Assembly (NCBI GenBank): GCA_026182355.1
Contig: JAPFBL010000103.1
Span: 1,922,001-1,986,000 of the forward strand
Length of the DNA: 64,000 nt
From: Hermatobates lingyangjiaoensis
Lineage: Eukaryota > Arthropoda > Insecta > Hemiptera > Hermatobatidae
Reading direction: 5' to 3'
Made by a program: the position numbers and the translations under genes. The notes beneath the pieces were generated by a model that searched no databases, was not told where the DNA came from, and saw only the letters and a list, made by a program, of their open reading frames with translations. Position 1 is the first letter of the stretch. Every line of letters begins with the position of its first letter. This document shows, piece after piece, positions 23,101-36,000 of the stretch.

Positions 23101-26049
23101 TAAAACACTAATCATAGGGTGTTGTAATTTTATTGTTAATGTTGAATTGATATATACCATTATCTACAAAAATTTTAATTTTGTATAACTTAATGATAAG
23201 TTTAGTAAAAATTGCGATTTAAGATTGAACGTGATATGGGTAACTCTGTTTAACGGGCCATAATTAAATTCATCACAAATTATAGTCGAACGTGTCTTAC
23301 AGTTTTTATTTAAAATTACTTCACAGGCATGGGTAGTCAGTAGAGTAGAGGTCAATTTGAGAATTCGGATTTTTTTTCCGTTAGTTTACAAACATTACTA
23401 TATATATATATATATATATATACTAAAAATAAGAAACGGTCCACAAGGACTATAAAACTTTAAATCACAGAAAAGACAATACAAAGAAAACTTACAGAAT
23501 TCAATATTTCGAACTGTTGTTCGTCATCAGGAGAGTAGACAGGAACGTTCTTCGACGTGGGGAGATCTCTCTCACTTCGTCCTCCCTCCTGTCTACTCTC
23601 CTGATGACGAACAACAGTTCGAAATATTGAATTCTGTAAGTTTTCTTTGTATTGTCTTTTCTGTGTCGTGCTTTGTGTAATTTAAAGTTATATATATATA
23701 TATATAGTGTTAAACTGAATTGCCTTAATCAAACACTAAATTCTGAAGATGGTTGGAGACAACCGAAACATGTCAAATGTTAGTTAATAAATAGTGATGT
23801 CCAACCAGAGTTTTGCTGAAATAATTCACCAGCTGAATCAAGACGAATTGAAATTAGCTAGAAAATATGAAAAACTGCTTAAAAGAAAGGTATGTTTGAT
23901 TAAGGCAATTCAGTTTAACACAGTTTGTATAAAAGAAGGTCTGCTCCCTATTTATACTATATATATATATATATATATATATCTAATATCATTTACCTAA
24001 AATTAGTATGCTATGAAGAAAAAATTCAACTATAGAATAAAGAAATAGAACCCAAAAAACGTTAACCTTAACCTAAAATAAATCCCTACCACTTGTCAAA
24101 TTTTTTAATAAATCTTGAAGTGATTTTAGTGAGTTGTTTAAAAAGAAAGTACAAATATTTGAAAAATTAGAACGTATATGATGTGCTCTTAGAAATGTCT
24201 GTCATTCTGCTCATGTCTTCATTAGCAGGGACATTATTTCCTTTTTTACTTTTACTTTATCGTTTTGATTTGGTTATGTACTTGTAGAATATTATGGTAG
24301 ATATAGCAATTAGTTTATAATATAATTATTATTATTCATTTAAAGTATTATTTTTCGCCTCTTTGCATAATCGTGCCATATTTTTTAAATTGTTTACTGG
24401 AAGTATAGTGATTACGTAAAACGCATCTTATATATTTCATGAATTTTTTTCTTTGATGTCTCCAAAATCCATTATTGATTATTTTTCTCCATTTGGTTGG
24501 CAAATATTTTGTAAACTGAAAGAGAAATGTACGGACCTTAATATTTAAAACAGCCAAAAGTAAATACTGGTAGTTATTCGGCGAATATGTATGTGTAGAC
24601 GACATATGGAAATCCCCCAGAATGATTTTTATTCCGATGTTTTCCCTACTTCATTTTTTCATTCATACTTGATTTCTTTCTTGTGGGAAATGTATAAAAG
24701 TATTTGACTGTCTATGAAAGATAACGCAGATCCGTCCATCCCGATTCTATACTAGGTTAAGGAATCGTTTGACTTACAAAGTAACTCTGCAAAAATCTTT
24801 TCCCGGGTGAATACGATGATAACATGAAGGTAACCTCGTGTCCCAAATTCAGTTACCCGTTGTATTACAAGGTTGAGGATGGGTGCATTTTTCTAATATA
24901 AAAAATATCTACTATAATTGCTGGGAACATGTCTTGCAGTCCGGTTTTTCGCTGTTGTATGGGAATGAGACTCACGATAGTTCACTCTCACAATCAAAAA
25001 CTCCTTCAATCTCAACAGAGGTCATTTGGAGTAATGTTTTTTTTCTCAATATTTAAATATACTAAAAATTTCAATTTGTGGCTGACTACTTTATTAAATG
25101 TAAGCCTATATTCCCTTATAATTTCAGGGAAACATATTAAATGAAAAGGCTCTTATTTTCATGCTTTCGAAGTAAAAGTCGGGAAGTTGTAATTGGGGTG
25201 TGAAGTTTGGTTCAATTGTTATTCGGCACCTGCTTTTGTTGTGAGCAAGGCACATTACCTGTTTATCAGCAGTCCTGAATTTAACCTTAGTCGTGTTTAT
25301 TATTGTGGGGAGCTGAAAAGAGTATGTATTTGTTGACAAACACCGAGTTTGTTAATTTTGTTTACATGAAACTAATTTTTGTTCTGACTTTCAACTATTT
25401 TGTAATCCTTTTAAGACCAGGAAGAAGTCTTAAAAAAACTCTACTTAAATTTAAATACAGTGGAGAACCACAAATTGACATTTTTAGTATACTGTACTTA
25501 AATATTCAGGAAAAAATACTCCCAAAGACTTGTGTTACCGTTGAAGGGGATTTTATTGTGAAAATGAACCTTCGATGAGTCCAATTCCCATACAGTAGCT
25601 TAAAATTGAACTGTATCACATGTTACCAGCAGTTATAGTAGGCATTTTCAATATTAGAAAATTGGACACATCCTCAGCCTTGACATACAACGAATAACTG
25701 GAACTTGGTACTCGAGGTCTCCTTCATGTTATCACCGTGTGCGCCCAGGAAAAGATTTTTATGGAGTTACTTTCTAAGGTTAAACGATTTCTTCATCTGG
25801 TACAGGAAACATGCGTTTTTATAATTGATAAGCTATTCACTGAGTAGCCAAATCTATATAAATAAAAGAATGGTTTTGTCTGTAAATTGCTTAGAAATGA
25901 CTCATTTCAAGTTTTCTTTACATTTCATATATTACAGAAACTCAGCCACCATGAGACCTATATTTTGCTAACTTCACAGATGTGTTTATTTTGAAAATAT
26001 ACAGGTGTGGCAAGCAGGTATTAGTTGATTTTGATTTTTATGTTGATTT

Positions 26050-26095
<46 letters not shown>

Positions 26096-29000
26096 CAAAT
26101 ACTTAATTAAATATTTATAAAAAAATTTATAATTTTAAATTATTTAATAGGAAGGTCTCATTATATAACTTGTAATAGTCTATATGTAGTTTAAGTATAT
26201 TTTATGAATTTAGAGAATGTTTATAATTATTTTTGTTATCCACAAATTTGTTGCTTTGCTACTGTTATGTAAGTAGTATATGCTACGGTTTCTTGTAGGT
26301 ATGGTTGTTCAAAAACTTCAAGCTGGCTTTTAAATAGTTGACCAATTATAAATTTAATTCGTTGTTGATTAGAAAGGAGAAGAAGCACTATGTCTCTACA
26401 CAAAGGGGTTCCTTCCATTTTCTAATCATGAATAAATACCACACACTAACTGCTTGCGTAGCAAAGTAAGTTTAGTCGTTGATATCTCTCAAGACAGTGT
26501 CTTGCAGATTGCTTACTTTTACTGTTTAGATAACAGGCAGAAGTCGTCCTTGAGGTAGCTTTACAGACTTATAAATTCATTGGGGCTACATTGTTTAGGC
26601 CCTGCACACGCTATATTGTGACCCACAACAATAGAAAAACCTCTTAAAGAAGTTTGAAGAACTCCAATGTTGTTTTCATCAAAGACACTTTCACTGGAAA
26701 ATAATCTACATTGATTGACAAATTATATAACTATTTCTTGACAAATAATTTCACGTGACGATATTGTGTATTGGTTTATTTAGATATTTTAAATGGGTAC
26801 CCTTTCTATCAATGTCATACTTTCGACCTTTGAACAGTCAAAAGGTCTAAACTGTACAAGATTGGCCTACGGATTTAAAAAAAAAAAAGGTTTGTTAGGG
26901 TTTTTAAACTATAACTTTATAATTATTTGTATAATGATTGTATAGTTTCGATTTGTTATTAATATTGAAAAATAAAATAAAAATAATAATCATGATTACC
27001 TCTATGCCTTCTGGTATAGTTTTTTAAATAACAGTTCAGTCATCTCGTGTCCTGAAATTATCCTCAGTTTATACATGTTTTCTCAGTGTTGTAAAAAAAT
27101 CTGGTGATGTATGAGGTGCAATAGGTTTACCTCATCATGAATATTTATTGGAATAAATTATAAATATTTCACAATTACAGCGTAGCTGTGCCTGTATATA
27201 TATTTCTTTACGTTTTATATAATTGATATTCACCTGTGAATTACTTGAAGTTCAAGTTAATGGGGTTACTTAATGGCCAAATGTAATTGTTGTAATCTAA
27301 TTTTAGTTCCCTTTATTTGATACTCTGCATAATCTTAATAACAGCCTTTTGTAAGTAAGTTGTGAAAAATCGGTCACACTGTTTAACTTGAGCAACTCTA
27401 TATTCTGGGTGAAGATGAATAAATGACTATATTTTCTCAAAAACTCTAAGCAAATGTATAAATTTTAGGCTATTATGTGGTCATTCACAGGCTTCAAACT
27501 ACATAAAACAAAACTCAACACTGTAACCTTATAAAGTGGATTATCAAGTTGAGTTTTGATTCATGTACTTTTTTTTTAGCCTCAGGATGACCACATAGTT
27601 GACTGAAATATATATATTTGCTTAAAGTTTTCTGAGAAATTTTTGTTTATTCACCTTCATCCAAGAGTTAGTTATTCCTATTCCAGATAATCTAGAAAAT
27701 CTTAATATTCCTTACTATACGATTTTCGCTAGAACTCTCCTTTTGAAGAGGTTCTCTCAGTGTTGCTGAAGAATCTAATCAATCTACCTAACATCTAGAA
27801 GTTTTTTTTAATCCTCCATTTAATCTTTTTAATTCAGTTTCTATAACCCGTCAGATTTCTTTCTTCCTAACGAATTTTGCGTTTTTCTAAAACTTTAGTA
27901 TTTACTCCTTTTAATCCTGAATGTGTTTTACAACATAGTGTACATTATTGCCCTAAAAAGTTAATGAAAAAAGAAGTAATGCGATAAAAATTAATTAAGA
28001 ATTAACTAAATTACGAATACATGTAATCAGATCTGTTGGATAAAAAAAAACTATATTATCTTTTTTTTATAAGGTTGTTAGTACAATTGAGGTGTTGAAT
28101 GTATTATTAAAATATGAACTCTTAAGTTTTCTTCTTCACTCGACTGGTTTCCAAACGTGTCCATTATCAAGAGCTACTGGATGTGCCAGTGCTCCCAATT
28201 GGTTTGTTCTATTGTAATGTTTTGTTAGTTTTAAAATTAGCTTTGTCAAGCTTTCTTTTTGCTTTCATTTGCTCTAGAAATGAAATGCATGGAAATAGAG
28301 TATTGCATTTGAGCTAAAATTTCGGAAATGAGTTTTCTACGGAAAACACGTTGTGGAGTCATCCTGAGTCCAATAAAATAAATTTTACAAATGGACTTGT
28401 CGATGTGTATATGTGAGCAGGATATCTAAAAAACTAAAAAAACTGTAATCTCTCAATTTTATATTTGTCTTTTACTCCTGAAATGGAAATGTAAACGTGG
28501 TGCTAAAATTACTCCTTTTTAGGGGCGCTTTTTATGAAACAAAAACTTATTTATATGAAAACCATATCATGATAATACTGCTCAGACCTTAGTTCACAAG
28601 TGATTTTATAGAAAATAGATACTAACATAATGCTCTTCTAGCCAGTAGATGAGCAAAGGAATAATGAAGTGTACAAGCATACATACAATGACTATAGTGA
28701 ACACAACATAGAGCAGACAGGAAGGACTTGAAAACAAAGATTCACATTTCATCTTATATAGAGGTTATGGCGAACACAACCTTCCAGTGATAGGGAAACT
28801 AACACTGCATTCAAGCAAAGCAGAGGACACGGGGCTAACAATGGCTGTAACCGAAAATTAAAAATGCGTGTTATTAGATCAAGCAATCTTGCCTCATGAA
28901 TAGCTATTGTTGTCCGACTGGTTTCACACGTAGTACGAAATCAACACAATTTTGTTGTGGTGATTAATATCTCCTTAACTGTTAATACCCATTTCGGTGT

Positions 29001-29983
29001 ACTTTTATGTTGGAACTAATTTTCTTAGTTGTTAATATGTTCATTGACTTATATGACTACTACTGCTATAATTGCATACATATACTTATTAAGATTCGTT
29101 ATTATTTATTAGTATTTTTAAAGTTTAACCAGTTAGTAGCCTGATTCGGGCTGTAAGTAAAATGTTTAATAATAGGAGTAGGATGTGCAAGCTGTATCTC
29201 AAATCGTTTTTGATTAAATTACTTCCGGTAGTGTGTTATCTTTTCCTAGATAGCTAAGGCTGTCACATCTAATAATGTCTGCCTTTATGTTTTGTTTGTG
29301 TATGCAACGCTTAGTATTAAATAATTCCTTTTCAAAGATAATTTATACACCTACCAGTTTTTCTATTCACCAATGCTAAGGGATTTTACTATTTTAACAT
29401 GACTATTTTTGTTGTAATTGTAGCTTCAATATAAATAAATACAATTACATAATATTTTTTAAAAGATTTAAATATTTATTATATATTTTTTTAAAACGAA
29501 AGTTAAGATGGAATACGTAACAGGAAAATACTTGGTTTAGTCGGTTTTGAAACGGTTGTTCGTCGTCAAAAGAAAATGAAAAGAGTATTAGTATTTTTTA
29601 ATTACCCCTGGTGTACTTCACTCCACTGCTGAGGTATCTCTAAGAAATCAGTATCTTCCTTCGTCTTTTAGTCTTCTGATGACGATCGACCATGGTCGAT
29701 ATTACTTCTTTAATATATCCTGTGTTTACTTCCAGTTTGCTGTAGACACGTTTAAATCGTATTTTAGTATTCAAATACACCTAAGTCTGTGTTTAATTGA
29801 TTTAAAATAATATTTGTATTTTTATATTCAATATTTAAATTAAATTAACAATATTATACACTTTTTCTTAATTACTTTGTTAAAAAGTTCGGATTTACAA
29901 CAATTTAAATTTATTAATCAAATATCGTTTACCACTTACTGCGTTGATAAGTTTACTTACGTTAGAATGAATAAAGACAACTA

Positions 29984-30015
<32 letters not shown>

Positions 30016-33000
30016 ACAATGGCTAAATGTGTATATTATATATAGCTAGTACTTTTGTTTGTGATGTCTTCACTTCTCACTTGTGAATTGAACTTTAAAA
30101 AAACTGGTCTCCATTTAAATAATTTATGTGCAAAACACAACCCTATTGGAATATTTAGGAGACTTTACTTATAAATTAAACTTAATTAAGATTTGGTTTA
30201 AAATGAATAAAGGAATCCATCACGATATGAACAATTTAAATAAAATTACAAACCTGCTTATGGGAAAGGTGAACAAGGGAAAGATACATTAGTGGTTAGA
30301 TAGTAACTTTTAGTTAGAAGGATACTAAGTGATTAGGAGAAATGGGAGAGAGTGTAAAACATGTAATTTCTTCGTCCTAGCAATGTTCTTCCACAGAATA
30401 TGACTTATAAAAGCTTTCATTTTTCTTAAAATGTCACACATAGTTTTGTCGATGTGTTTATTGTGAAATTTTATACAGTATCAATTAAATTTTCATTACT
30501 TTTTGGAAGATTATTAATAAAATTCTTTTTTTTTTATCTTAAAGTTTCATATGTTAAATGTTAATTTTGTATATCTGTTTATTATGAAATCTTTTATAAA
30601 ATGAAATATAATTTAATCATTTTGATTGAATACTCAAATTCAATGGGTTTTTAATTGTAATCAAAGTTTATTCATAAGGTATATTTATTTTATTTTTACT
30701 GTGATTATTAATATATTTTTTTTTTTCTATCTATGCCTGTCTTACTTGGAAAATAAAGAAGGTAACGCAGCAAAATTTGTTGTACAAGTTTATTGCATGG
30801 TATATTTTTGAAGTTTATTGTTGCACGGTTCTTTGAAGTGAGTTTATTTTGCGTGGCTCATTGCGTGATTTATTTCTTTTCATTATTTGTTTCCAAGACA
30901 TTTACGATATGATGAGTATAGTATTTAGTGGGTCAATTAATTGATAGTGAATTATATATATATATTTTTTTTCTTGTCTATAAACTAATTAATCTTGGTT
31001 AATTGAATGGTTTAAAAAAGTAGCTTGGCGTTATGCATGAAGTGGTCGAAAATAAACTGACTAACCTTTACATTTCATTAAATGAATGATGTAACCTTCA
31101 GTTTTGATAGACGTTGCTCGGATCATATCTTAGATCTGACCTTTGAGATATCTCTTGAAAACAGTTCCCACTAGCCTAAGGTTCATTATCTGCTCAGATA
31201 ATCAGTGCAGTGATATCTCTAGAATTGTTTGCTTTGGTTTGACCAATAAGGACAGATGCGTCAGGTGTGGTCGAATCTCTAATAAATGAATCATAATTTT
31301 TCCCTACCAAAGAAAAAAGCATTGGTATTTGAAATTCACAGAAGGGGTGGAGGGGGGGGGGGGGTTCTTGAGGATTTTGGTCATAAAAATTCAACTCCTG
31401 CTTATATGCCGACATTTCGCCAAAAGTTGTTTGGCATTTTCAAGGCTAAAAAACAATTTATTAACGACATAAGTAAAGCAAGACTAATACATCCATAGAA
31501 TATCAACCAACAGAACACAAACCAAACAAACAAAAATTTCAGTAATTTTCAATTGTGTAATTTAGTAATTTTTCAATTTCAGTTGTGGTTCTCTTGTTAC
31601 TGAAATTTTTGTTTGTTTGGTTTTTTTTCTGTTGGTTGATTTTCTATGGATGTATTTGTCTTGCTTTACTTATATCGTTAATTAATTGTTTTTTAGCCTT
31701 GAAAATGCCAAACGACTTTTGGCGAAACGTCGGCATATAAGCGAGAGTTGAATTTTTATGACCAAAAACCTTAAGAGCCCCTTCTGTGAACTTGAAAAAT
31801 CAGTGGTTGAGAAATTAGATCAACATTGATATTTAGTATTGCCAGAAATTATGTATTTCAATTGTTGATTTTTATCAGTTCTGTATTATAGGCTGTAGTG
31901 TTTTTGAGACACCAACTACCTTAGCCATGCTATCATTAAATAGAATTTAATGATTCCATTAAATCATCGAAATTAAGAACAACATTGGTCGAGGTTGTCC
32001 GTACTTGTCAGGTGATATGTGTTGCAGTTCTCCACTTTTATGTAGCGCATCAAATGAGTCCCTTTCACCCCTTAATAGAACAAAAAGGGTGCAAAACGTG
32101 TGTGAGTAGTGTAAAAATAACGATTTTTGAAATTCTAATACTTGATGGTAACAAAACCTTAACCAACAAAAAACTTTTCTAGTTAAGCAAGGGTTTGTTT
32201 TGTTAGTCCTGTGACATCTCCAATAATGGTATTACTTTTAATGGTAATATATACTTAGTAGTAAAATTAGTCATTGAAGTTTACAAGTATCTTGTGTTTT
32301 TGTTGCAAGTTCAGAGTGAAATGTTAGTTTTCTGTAAAAAACACCTTCCGTATCCCTATCAGTTTATATACACCTTTCAAAATGAAGGTGTTAATAAGGA
32401 CAATGAAGGAAATAACACAACATAAACCAGTGTTTATCCCACCTCATAGTTATATCCCAGTTATATCCCACATAAACCAGTGGAAATCCCACACTCTCTT
32501 AGAAGTTCTAAGAGTTGACATAGATATTAATTCTTCTGATGGGGACTACCTTGGTGTATTGTTAGACGTCCTCGTTATTCTGTTTCTCTAGTCAAGTTGT
32601 GACTGTCCCCTAAGACGGCATCGAAAAACGAACCGTAGAAGTCTCCAAGTAGAGGAAGAATAATATTTCTTGTCATCTCTTTGACCACTTGGGGTGTGTG
32701 GATTTTCCAAATATTAGGTTATGACGGTAAAATTATCTGTACTAATGTGAGGCGCTGGGATTATGGCCTCTTTCTAGAGTCATATAGCTCAGAACTCCGA
32801 GGACCATTGCCTCAATGTAACTCCCACGGATCATGTGGGAAAGAACTTTTCGTGTGGTATCAACAAGCTAGCTAGATATCAGATCGGGGTAACTAATGTA
32901 TAATAGATTATATGTATATATATGGGAAATATATAGCAATGGGGAAAAAAGACTAAGATCTTTCAACTGTAACAAGCGGTTTGAAAGTCAAAAACCAACT

Positions 33001-36000
33001 GAAATTTTGTTATGTATATATATATATATATATATACAATAAAAAGATTTCACATAAACACGTAAAACAACAATCAATGATCAAACCACAATAAGAAAAT
33101 GGGAAAGCAAGACTAAGATCTTTCAACCGTAACAAGCGGTCTTCGTCAGAGTCAAAAACCCAACTGAGTTGGGTTTTTGACTCTGACGAAGACCGCTTGT
33201 TACAAATACTGAGTTGGGTTTTTGACTCTGACGAAGACTGCTTGTTACGGTTGAAAGATCTTAGTCTTGCTTTCCCATTTTCTTATTGTGGTTTGATCAT
33301 TGATTTATATATATACACATATAGTTCAATATAGACAAAGAAACATAGAGAAATCAAAAGAACACACTTACAGTCTCTAATTTTCGGTTTGAACCGTCTT
33401 CAGGAGAGATAAGAGAGGGAAACCAAGCGCATTGAATTAGAAAAAGCAAAAGGAACCGAAAATTAGAGACCGTAAGTGGTTGTATATAAGTAGAATAAGG
33501 CACTACTTTTTTCCTGTCTACTTACGTTGTATTGGTGTTACCAGTTTGACCAATATAAATTTTATGGTAATTTTTGCACGGAATTTTATAAATATCACCG
33601 GACTCCAATTCGCTGGGAGAGTTTTTTTTTTTACATATTTCCCACGTTATTACGATAGAAAACACTATATTAGCGCAGATGTAAACTATAGTTAACAGTA
33701 ATTCATTTTGTTCTTTTCCGTATTTGTGTATCTCAACTTATTAACTGTTTTTTTTTATAAATGTTAGAGTGTATCTGTGTATCTCTAACTGTTTTGTCCG
33801 TCAGTTTTTTAAGTGTTCAAATTATATATACAAGTAAAGTCAAGCTAGAAATATAGCTTAAATAATATTATCTGTTAAATTATAAAATATTTAGTACATG
33901 ATCTAATGAATTTAAAATAAATATAACATTTATGTATTAAATAGTGCAAATATTAATATTGGAAATAAAGATATAAGTAAATAAAATTGAACTGGCAAAC
34001 TAACAAAATATGATAGCTCTTTTACAGATGTGGGAACATGTTTTGTGTTCTTTGATTTAACTAGTGGTTGCTTTTCTTTTTTTTCTGACTTCATTGTTGG
34101 TAAAATTATCGAGTAAAATTAATAGCATGTCCATTGATTTGCATTTTCTTAATTATTTTGTTTGGATATTGAAATATTTATATGAAGTCTCTGTTAGAAT
34201 TTTGATAAATTCAGATTTGTGTACCGTTTTGATAAAATTTATTTTAAATGAATAGAAGTATTTGTAATGGGAATAAAACATATCATACTTAAGTATGTAG
34301 TGTGTGTTGCATACTTCAGTACATTAGGTGTATAATGTAGTGAAGTCTGGAGTTTGTAACGGAATACAAAACTGTAAAAGCTTATCTGAAGGATGCAAGC
34401 TGAGGGTATGAGGAGGAGAGTACTGTCTAAATACACTCCATCCTCGAGTGGTCGTACTTCAAGAAACCGTACTTTCAAGTTTCCGTACTTTTTTTTCTTC
34501 CGAATAGCATAAATTATCATCGATGTGTTGGTAATTCACAGTGAGGACAGAGTGAGACCGAGTAGCCTAGGCTATTGCAATTTCGTTATCTTAACAACGT
34601 ATATCTTTATTATGCATAAACTATATTATTGTTACTTATTTTAATGTATAACTAGACGACCCTTTACCCCTTGTGTCAATCAGTATTAAGTAATTATAGC
34701 AACAATTAATAAAATACATTCACCGAACTCTATTGACAGAAATAACTGATATTGCTATTTCTTGTTACTAAGCCATGAAAACAAAGATTCTTATATGATC
34801 CAAACGTTTGATTATTATTCTTATAACATTATAACAATAAGTATTTTTAATAAAACAAAAAATAATTTAAAAGTAAAGAAATTAATTTATTTTATTACTC
34901 AAATAAATGAAACATCAATTCAAGGTATGTAGATAATCAAGTATATTTAAAACAAACAAAACCTGTGAATTGAAATATTCAATTTATTTTACCCAACATT
35001 AATGAACGGAATGTGTCTTTATAATATTACCTTAGAACAGGGGTTCTCAGCCTCCCTTGGCCCATTCACCCCTCTCACCATTTCCCATAATGCCATTGCC
35101 ACCCACCCCTTCTTCTTTCCAAGTTAGTATATACACTTTACATTGATTATTACATTGATAATAGAATTTTAAAAATTAAATTCTAATTATAATTATTGAT
35201 GAATATATAAAATATTAATTCAACCAAAATAGTATGTACTAATTTATAATAGCTTTCCTCACTCTGTAAACTTACCGTGGTCACAACTCACCCCCTGAAA
35301 AGCCAAAATTCACCCCTGGGGGTGAATTTCACCCCCATTGAGAACCCCTGCCTTAGAATATTCGTATTTAATCTAATATTTGTGTTCCGTTTATATTTAT
35401 AAAATTATTCATTTTAAACCTCTAATGTAATAATTCATTGTAAATACTATCGGAGTTTCATACATGTGTTTAATGCTTAAGTTCCATTGTTTAATCAGAA
35501 CAATGTCTTTGAAACTTTGATTTCTTCTTCCTTTTTAATGCCATTATTTGTAAAGTAATATATTCCTCACTGTTTTCTTTAATATTTATTTGAATAATTC
35601 GTTATAAACTAGAATTAACAGGTATTCCAATTTTCATCTGTGTGCAAATATTTAAATAAGAACATCAGAGTTTTATAAGTATATAGATAAATATAAATTA
35701 ACTGTATCCACCTGTATTTAGTTATTGTGATTGTGATGGTGATTTGATGCAAGGTGAGGCAGAGAATAGCCTAGCTATTCTCCCTTCTCATATGCCTACC
35801 TTACCCACCATTAGGCTACCACTTACCAGTGTTACCAATTTCCGGACTTTCTGTTTCTGGATCTGTCTCGGCCATTGTTAGTTCGGAAATTCGTGGGTCG
35901 AGTGTATAATTCGCTTATTTATTTTGCATTTGTCTTAACGATACCCTGAGTGACATGACCAAAAGTTTTCCCAACATCACATCCGACTTATGTACTTTAC

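Larger units (their letters stand above)
23430..23690. mobile_element. Penelope-like foldback (D family)
   Basis: Arms about 23465-23543 and 23589-23665 are inverted copies. The spacer is CGTTCTTCGACGTGGGG... to 23585. Each arm has an intact hammerhead-like core pointing outward. A unique tail to 23690 (GTGTCGTGCTTTGTGTAA) is shared with 10470, 44560, 44770 and 45890. Confidence 0.7.
23707..23960 (+). mobile_element. Penelope-like 5' fragment: hammerhead-like module plus ORF start
   Basis: Between two (TA)n runs. First comes an inverted short piece of the ORF itself (23708-23736 is the reverse complement of about 23896-23923). Then a hammerhead-like module (23743-23774), then an ORF. This order, module then N-terminal ORF, ties the modules of this window to Penelope-like elements. 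Confidence 0.55.
33046..33303. mobile_element. Penelope-like foldback (H family)
   Basis: Left arm 33046-33170 mirrors the right side to 33303. The right side contains a partial extra copy of the inner segment (33172-33213, then again 33214-33262). There are three CUGACGA boxes, two with complete modules. Flanked by (TA)n on the left and TATATATA on the right. Confidence 0.7.

Noticed and set aside
34650..34665. Helitron 3' end in RAB8 intron 3 (AACTAGACGACCC)
   Set aside because: No hairpin, no helicase sequence and no partner 5' end nearby; a short match can be chance.
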